Assembly (NCBI RefSeq): GCF_008831285.2
Contig: NC_045146.1
Span: 19,235,289 to 19,299,288, forward strand
Reading direction: 5' to 3'
Length of the DNA: 64,000 nucleotides
Origin: Nymphaea colorata
Lineage: Eukaryota > Streptophyta > Magnoliopsida > Nymphaeales > Nymphaeaceae
Shown: piece by piece, positions 57,730-64,000 of the stretch
Layout: every line of letters starts with the position of its first letter
Numbering within the stretch: the stretch's first letter is position 1
The notes under the pieces: generated by a model
Database searches by the model: none
Told to the model about the DNA's origin: nothing
The model's input: only the letters and a program-made list of their open reading frames with translations
Made by a program: the position numbers and the translations under genes

Positions 57730-58214
57730 CTAGAGCTTGGCTGAAGCGCCTGGCAACCACTCCACCTGTGTGCTGCTGTAGCTCCTGCTATAGTTGATCA
57801 TTTCTTGTGTCGTCCACCAATGAAACCAAAAGATGGGAGCTAGTCCTATCATCGATCGGGTGACCTGTTCCTTCATATAGCTAGAACTAAGCATTACAAA
57901 ACTTCTCATGGCAGGCACCAGCTGCTCCAATGGTGGTTTTCCACAGTTTGCAGTTTGTGTTTGAGAAAAGAAAAACCGTACGAGCTTCATAGCGTCTTGT
58001 ACATGTTAACACATTCATACTTGCAGATATTTTCTTATGATCTTTCCCCACCTCAATAATGTAAATTTTCCAATAACTGGAGACACCATCTTATCCAATC
58101 TGATCAAAGTGACTGCGCAAGAACCTCATGCATGCCCTCGTTGGCCACCATGAACTCCCCACATCTTGCTTCCAACACTAGGCTGCAATAAGTTCGAATA
58201 GCTTTTGTAACCAT
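57730..58214 (-). pseudogene. unidentified coding-like relic
   Basis: Two minus-strand segments look like real protein. One of 36 codons (58214-58104) contains the phrase L-E-A-R-C-G-E-F-M-V-A-N-E-G; beyond its stop, a shift of one frame continues with L-I-R-L-D-K-M-V-S-P-V-I. The other, 86 codons from 57990 to 57730, contains P-P-L-E-Q-L-V-P-A-M-R and F-H-W-W-T-T-Q-E-M-I-N-Y-S-R. The mix of conserved-looking aromatic and charged residues is unlike neighbouring random frames. I do not recognise a family. It may be exons of a decayed gene, or chance. Confidence 0.3.
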
Positions 58215-59116
58215 TGGCATCCATCTATTGAACAAGTGAAGAATATCTACTTTATTTCATGGGAATTCAGGTTCGGGCTTTACTCTACCTGGAAATAAGG
58301 AAGAAAAGCAGGCCTTTATCAGGCCCTTTCTTTCATGAACGTTAAAGGATGAATTATTATATGAGAAAGCAACTATTTTCTGTGAGAAGACGGAGAGTTT
58401 CTTTTACACACTTTTGACCAAGGAAGCTTTCTTCGATGGCCAGATCAGAGAAGAGAACGTTCTTTCATGCGCCAGTAGCTGTGCATGGTGCAAGTCCCGA
58501 AGATTGGACGAGTGTTCATTCTTACATGCTGCAGAAGAACGTAATGGAAGACCACCATTTGCACGATGAGTTACACAGTCAGCAGCAGACAGTGCGTTGG
58601 TCATATACAAGAGAAAGAGAGAGAGGAGGGGTGGGGGGTGGGGGGAAGAGATCCAATCTTACATGCACTTCCGATAAAGCGTTCATGGAATCATATACCC
58701 AATTATTAGTCACAGCAATAATGTCGCTCCGCCTTTTGTGAATCCCCAGAAACATACTTTCCTTTTTTTTTTATGTCAAGCAGCAGAAGAAAAAGTACAC
58801 GTTTTTGTGAAAAAAGCGGCTTGCATGCAAAATCCATATTCAAGAAAGTCTCTATTACATTTCCACTCGATGATCTGAAAGCAGAGAAATATTACATCAA
58901 TCTGTGCACTAACTTTCACATCTTGTCTCCATGACCTCTCCCTGTTTGCAACAAACACACCGACTCATTCTCCGACTCACACACAGACCAAGCAAAAGAA
59001 GGGGAAAAAAGAAAAGAACAAAAGCAGTACCAAGTTAGCTAATTTTTCCAGTGAAATTAAGCTTTCTTTTCCCCTGTAGGAAGCAAAGTGAAAACTGAAA
59101 ATTCTACTCTGCGAAC

Positions 59117-61033
59117 TTAGTTTATGGGGAACAATCCATAGCTGTTCATAAAGCTAGAGAGTGATGCTAAATAAGCAGATGAATCATGCCCTCCTCCATA
59201 GCTCGTCGACTGGTCATGCCATTCAAGGGAAAGAAGCCTCTTGCTTGGATCCTCAGCCTTGACCGATGAGCTAGCATCCTCATTGAACACATTCAGCATC
59301 CTTGGCTTCATATCTGCTTCCTCGCTTTCCTCAAAGGGGAAAGCAATTCTGTCGTTAGTTTGAAGGTAACCTAGGTTGGTCCCGTGATACCCATCAATGG
59401 CGCCAAACCCATTGGGAGTGAGGAAACCATTGTAGCTGGTTCCTCCTGAGTAACCCACATCCCCAACTGTGAACTCACCGCTTCTAGGGTTTCCCAATAC
59501 ACTGAAGTCACTGGTCCTAGAATTTCCCAGCAAAGAGGCATCTTGGTGTGTGAGTTGCACCCCAGAGAAGGAGAGGTTGAGGTCAGTCATGGTGCTAGGG
59601 AGCCCAGAGGAGCTAGCAGTACTTGGCATCAAGGCATGGTTGGGGTTGATGGAGTTGAGGGGCTGTGGGTCTAGCTTTTTTATTTGGACCTTCTTGTTCT
59701 TTCTGCAGCCACCCCCTACTGGGACATTTCTCAGAGAGCCACCCTTGGTCCAGTACCTTCGGCAGGTCTTGCAGAAGTACCTTGGCTGGGAGAGGCTGTA
59801 ATTGTTGTAGTAGCAGAACTTGGTGTGGGTGGAATCACACCTTGGGCATTTGAGGGAGGGGTCAGGTTGAGGCCTGACCCTTCTCTCCATCAAGGGCCTG
59901 GAGCAAGATATCATGTCTTCCAATGGTGGGGAGTCCATTGGCCTTTCTTCTTGAATCACTCCCTGCTTCAACAGAAACACAGCACTATGTATCAGCACTA
60001 TTCTTCTGTTCATTTTTACGGTAATAAATCATCTGACACAAAAATAAATTTCTTGTATGATCAAATAACAGTAGAATTAGATGATGATGATGATGAGAAT
60101 CTATATAAAAGTATTATTCAGTATGAAAGGAGCAACTCATGCAGAAAGGTCAAAGGACTGACAGTCACAGACCATTAACGATCCAACCCTTGCAGCTGTA
60201 AAGCGTTCGGATCCCCACCTTATACTGCACAAATTTCCATACTGTTATCTTTGCAAGCAATGTGCTCATGTCTCGCCCGGGGTTTGTCTCCTACCAAGTA
60301 GGTTTTAAGCAGTCTAGTCCTTGAAATAAATGTTTCAACTGTTTGAGTCCTTCATCAACATCTAGCATTGTCAAACTCTTGATAGTCTTCAACTCCAAAA
60401 CAGTAAGCACACCCTCTTAGACAGGTTTGTGGACTCAATTCTTTTAGATAAGAACTGAGATAGTGATAATTGTGCGACAGAGGTGAAAAATATGTGTTGA
60501 TGGTAAATATATATGAAAACAAAATACTTGCTATATATACATGAACGATGGCTTTTCTAGGTTTGTTAGGACAACCGACAATGCAATTAGTGGGAATTCA
60601 AGTTAAGATCTTACGAATGATATAGATAATGAGGTTGTCCACGTATAATTATTTTGGTAAAGGAAAAATGACAATGAAAATTAAGTTGGGGGTGCAGAAT
60701 ATCATGACATTGCTGCTGCTGTTAGTGATTAACTCGAAGATTGAAGTTTTGTTCATGATGTTCAGACGTTGGCAATTGTAAAAGACACACATAACAGCAA
60801 AGTGGAACAATGACATTACCTGCAAAGTTTGGCATATATTTGCCATAAAAGAACCAGTAAAACTTTTCTGCCAAAACAAAAGGCAGGCTAAGAGAGTAAG
60901 CCAAAATAACAACAACCAGATTATCAACAACAAATTCAAATTTTGCAGCTTTATCTCATGACCAAAAGAAACAACTCCTCACCTGTAACCAATCTGCGGT
61001 GTCCATGCAAACTTGCAGAGAAGTGATAACCAT
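59117..61033 (-). CDS. Dof-type zinc finger transcription factor
   Basis: Two exons: 61033-60983 (17 codons, [17 protein letters not shown]) and 59962-59117, joined in phase 0 across a 1.0 kb intron, giving 298 aa. A short first exon before the zinc-finger exon is typical of Dof genes, so I prefer this start to the open extension inside the intron. The Dof domain spans about residues 54-104 with zinc ligands C56, C59, C81 and C84 in the exact CX2C-X21-CX2C spacing. It includes [21 protein letters not shown] and R-N-V-P-V-G-G-G. Downstream is a basic K-K-N-K-K-like nuclear-localisation patch (here R-K-N-K-K), S/N-rich sequence and an aromatic tail. Dof proteins are plant nuclear factors binding AAAG cores. 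Target genes are not deducible. The leader carries a long GA/CT repeat. Confidence 0.95.
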
Positions 61034-61227
61034 CTCTGTCTCTATCTCGCTGCCTCCAGGGGGAGGAAGGTCGACAGTGGTGCGCTTCCCTCAGTCTTCC
61101 TTTATTGCCACGCTTCCCGTGCTGGCCTGTGCTACAAGACAATGAGTGAGCATAGATTCGAAGCTTCTAGAAAGAGATTGAGATCTTGCGGCTGTACCAG
61201 AACTGAAGATCGTTCTTGGATGGTTGT

Positions 61228-61230
<3 letters not shown>

Positions 61231-61260
<30 letters not shown>
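61231..61260. repeat. (AG)15 microsatellite in the Dof 5' region
   Basis: Fifteen AG units on the plus strand, hence CT on the Dof sense strand, about 200 nt upstream of the Dof start codon. CT/GA tracts in plant leaders can bind GAGA-factor-like BASIC PENTACYSTEINE proteins; such a role here is inference. Confidence 0.95.
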
Positions 61261-61263
<3 letters not shown>

Positions 61264-61608
61264 CGTCTGTGGGGAGGGTGAAGGAGACGTTGGCTGCGGG
61301 CTCTGTGACGGAGTGGGCTTCATGTGAGGGGAGATATGAAGAGGGGAGAATAAGGTTGCAAGGTAGAGGGCCCACCCACAGGTGCACTATGGGACCCACT
61401 TCTCCACTGGGCCCCACTTAGTTTGGCTCTCGGCCTCCGCACCTTCTCGGGTCGCTACTTTGATTACTCCCTGCTGTCCTGCTGCCTTAAACCTGTAACG
61501 TCTACCTGTACCGAACCGTAACTGCAGAGGGTGCCAATGGATCGGATCTTCTTTAACGAATAAATTTCGACCCGGATCCATTAGAATGTGCTGCTACACT
61601 TTGGTTTC

Positions 61609-61992
61609 ATGGGTTTGCCTTGGTATCGTGTTCATACTGTTATATTGAATGATCCTGGTCGCTCGCTTTCTGTCCATATAATGCATACATCTCTAGTTTT
61701 TGCCGGTTCTATGGCTCTATACAAATTAGCTGTTTTTGATCCAATGCGCCATCATTATACCCTCATGACTGGTTTAGGAATAACCAATTCATGGGGCAGT
61801 TGGAGTATGAGAGGAGGAACTGTAACCAATCTGAGTATTTGGAGTTACTAAGGCGTTGCCGAGGCACACATTGTGTTTTCCTACTTGTGGTTCTTGGCAG
61901 CCATCTCGCATTAGGTGTATTAGGATCTAGCAATATTCTATGATGAATGTACGGGAAAACCCTCTTTGGATTTGCCCAAGATTTTTGGAATT
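61609..61992 (+). pseudogene. psbB: plastid psbB (CP47) fragment in the nucleus (NUPT)
   Basis: The sequence from 61609 follows the start of the photosystem II CP47 gene: [11 protein letters not shown] then [26 protein letters not shown] and W-S-Y. It continues out of frame to the region for D-L-P-K-I-F-G-I near 61986. The real gene is about 508 codons and plastid-encoded. This copy has internal deletions (after V-F-A and after F-D-P), substitutions, a stop after W-S-Y at 61849, later indels, and ends after roughly the first quarter. It cannot make functional CP47. It is a decayed insertion of plastid DNA about 580 bp upstream of the Dof start codon. Confidence 0.93.
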
Positions 61993-64000
61993 TGCAGACC
62001 ATACCCAGATGCAATTAAATGGTCAACAGGCCAGATCTGAAAGCGGTTGGATTTGGTTCAACTTAAAACATAAGAAAATCTGATTCAGGATTTCTTTTTA
62101 TACGCAAGCTGGTGTTAGCTCTATTCCTACTAATTTATGTCTATGATGATAGTCTTTGATATTGAGCTTTCTTCGGTTTGGACTTAAAGATCTCATGCCC
62201 AAACCCCTAATTAGCTGGTGAATGGAGGTCTTCCTGGCAAATCTAATCTGGATTGGATCCGGTTCAGGCAAAACTGACACAGGAAAGGTAAATTTGACCA
62301 CAATGAGACTGGTATCATGCGATCGCGTAAACCACCACTATCCGGTTTATTCGTCGTCCAGAGTCACTCCAGACACTACAAGTTCAATTACAGTTACCAA
62401 GAAGCCTGCTTTTTTTGTCTAGCATTCGTCTCCTTGAATCTAGTTTACTTCCTCCACACAACTTCCCAAAGTATCATCACCTATCTTAATCGAATAATCT
62501 TCTTCTCTGCTTCTGTTTCACACATCACTTACTGCATCTCTTTTCATTTTTCTGGTACATAAACTGGATCTCATTACATTTTGACTGGGTTGGACTCTGG
62601 GCCACATCTGAGAACTTGACGCCCATATTTTCTGGTAGAGGTGCATACGAGTTACTGCAACATCGATCACGCAAGATCTGGTCCTAAATTTGAAATGTAG
62701 GGCAGGAGTGAGTAAATCTGAACCACGTTCGTTGATGTCGAGGTGAATATTGACATGAAGAAATGTGGCCACGGTTGAACTAGAGAAAAGACATAAGGAA
62801 AAAGTTTGTTTCTGCCAAGAAGCACGACTGAATTGATCTTGTTCTGCATTAGACTCAGAAAGTATTACCGTCTCGAATTGAGTTGAGTAGCTGAATTATC
62901 TACGATGGATCTGTTTCTTGTCCATTGCAACTATAATTCATGGATATATTTGGATAAGGAATGTATCTACGGCCGATGGATTGATCCCCGTAGATGCAGG
63001 CGGGAGCGTCAAGCAGCTACCACCGTGTAATTGCATCGCATTTCAATTGTTTATCTTTAGGCACACAAACGTGGGATTCATGTGCTTGCAAGAAACAAAT
63101 ACAAGCTAAACGAGAAAATTTCAGAAAAACAGTGGTTGATACTCAAAGGGACCAGCATTTTTATGACGAACATCGAACGGATCGAGCTCAGGCTTCAGAA
63201 TGCGGGCGATTTCGAAGTGCTGTTTCACAATCTGGCCCAAGCCCAGGTAACAGAGCTCTATTTCATTTCAAATGTCGGGGAGCCAACCAATCCAAATCCA
63301 GGTTCAATTTCGAAGGCACTTTGAAGACCGGAAAGCCGTGGCTGGCCAAGGAGAGGGTCGGACCCGGTGAATCGTGAGACGAATCCGAAGCGGAACAGTG
63401 CCGGACTGTAGTTAACTTCTTTTTTTTTTTTTTTTTTTTGTCTTTGATTAGGGGCCCCGCACAGAGCAGGAACACTGTGGCACAAGAGTGTCAGCAAAAT
63501 CTGGGGCAACGGACGGGACAGGAAGATCTAATGGGGGGAGGAAGGTGGGAATATTTGGGTCCTCGTAAAAGAAGCAAAGCCGAAAGGGAGCCCGCCCTGG
63601 TCTCTCTCACCCGTTCCCCCCACTGGCCACTGCTCTGCTGCCTCTCTTCTCACGCAAGGCATGATTCGCCGCCTACCCCCCACCAACAGTCCTCCGTGGG
63701 ACCCACTCACGTGGGAAGTGGGGCCCCAAAGCCGGAAGCGGGGGAGGCATCATGGCTGAGCGCCCCCCAGGCGTGACGGAACATCGTGTCCGTGAAGGCG
63801 TCCACCACGTGATGTGATTCCCGGTGGGTCCCCACCTCTTCCTCCCACCTTCTCTTTGCTTTCCTCAGATGGCGACCGTTCGTGGCTGGGGGTAAGCCTC
63901 CGGAGTCAGGACACTCTCAATCCTGGAGTCCAAAGTCCGGCTGACTCGATTGTGAAAACAGTCAAATTCTGATCGAAAGTTCGGATTTAGAAAGGTTTAT
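61993..64000. other. no gene recognised at the right edge
   Basis: No conserved exon is seen. A 20-base T run lies at 63420-63439 and the last 600 bases are GC-rich, which could be the promoter or leader of a gene beyond the window. Open frames at 62994-63377 and 63438-63776 look like by-products of the GC-rich composition. Confidence 0.4.

Noticed and set aside
59963..60013. Extension of the Dof reading frame upstream of 59962 (M-N-R-R-I-V-L...)
   Set aside because: It reads into intron sequence; the acceptor at 59963 and a family-like first exon at 61033-60983 explain the N-terminus better.
60080..60098. GATGATGATGATG as a possible C box
   Set aside because: It is a simple trinucleotide repeat in the Dof intron/exon border region without a matching D box.
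63438..63776. 112-codon plus-strand frame in GC-rich DNA
   Set aside because: Proline/serine/arginine-rich by composition, with no motif; more likely promoter or leader DNA.

Overview
This is nuclear DNA of a flowering plant. The genes have many introns with GT..AG borders, the intergenic DNA is AT-rich and full of short degenerate transposons and microsatellites, and the proteins belong to land-plant families (Dof zinc finger, ICR/RIP ROP effector, DA2/GW2 E3 ligase). A degraded plastid psbB fragment also lies in the nuclear DNA. Nothing in the window settles the angiosperm clade.

Layout. 0.3-1.8 kb: frameshifted MYB/SANT-like gene of the type carried by PIF/Harbinger transposons. 3.2-4.5 kb, minus strand: four related units that look like box C/D snoRNAs, two with intact boxes, downstream of a telo-box. 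4.9-8 kb: small transposon relics. 8.4-16.9 kb, plus: an intact DA2/GW2-type RING E3 ligase gene in eight coding exons (437 aa). 17-31 kb: a long gene-poor stretch with MITE-like repeats, microsatellites and short tandem duplications. 31-36.9 kb, plus: an ICR/RIP gene whose coding sequence starts in a 14-nt exon. 38.9-43.9 kb, plus: a broken calcyclin-binding-protein (CacyBP/SIP) gene, with exon 1 split by a 2.3 kb inverted-repeat element and with several frameshifts. 44.7-52.2 kb, minus: an intact katanin-p60-like AAA ATPase gene (KATNAL2 / Arabidopsis CCP1 type) in eleven exons. 52.3-58.9 kb: repeats plus an unidentified coding-like relic. 59.1-61.0 kb, minus: a two-exon Dof transcription factor gene. 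61.6-62.0 kb: psbB fragment. 62-64 kb: no gene recognised.

The four intact protein genes (E3 ligase, ROP effector, katanin-like ATPase, Dof factor) are ordinary independent plant genes, not a cluster with a joint function. The E3 ligase acts in organ-size control, the ICR and katanin-like proteins touch cell polarity and the cytoskeleton, and the Dof protein regulates transcription. The most unusual items are the snoRNA-like cluster, the CacyBP pseudogene with its foldback insertion, two ubiquitin-interacting-motif matches in the DA2-type ligase, and the plastid fragment about 580 bp upstream of the Dof start codon. Exon borders were set by hand from splice signals, reading phase and remembered family sequences. 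No alignment or search was run.
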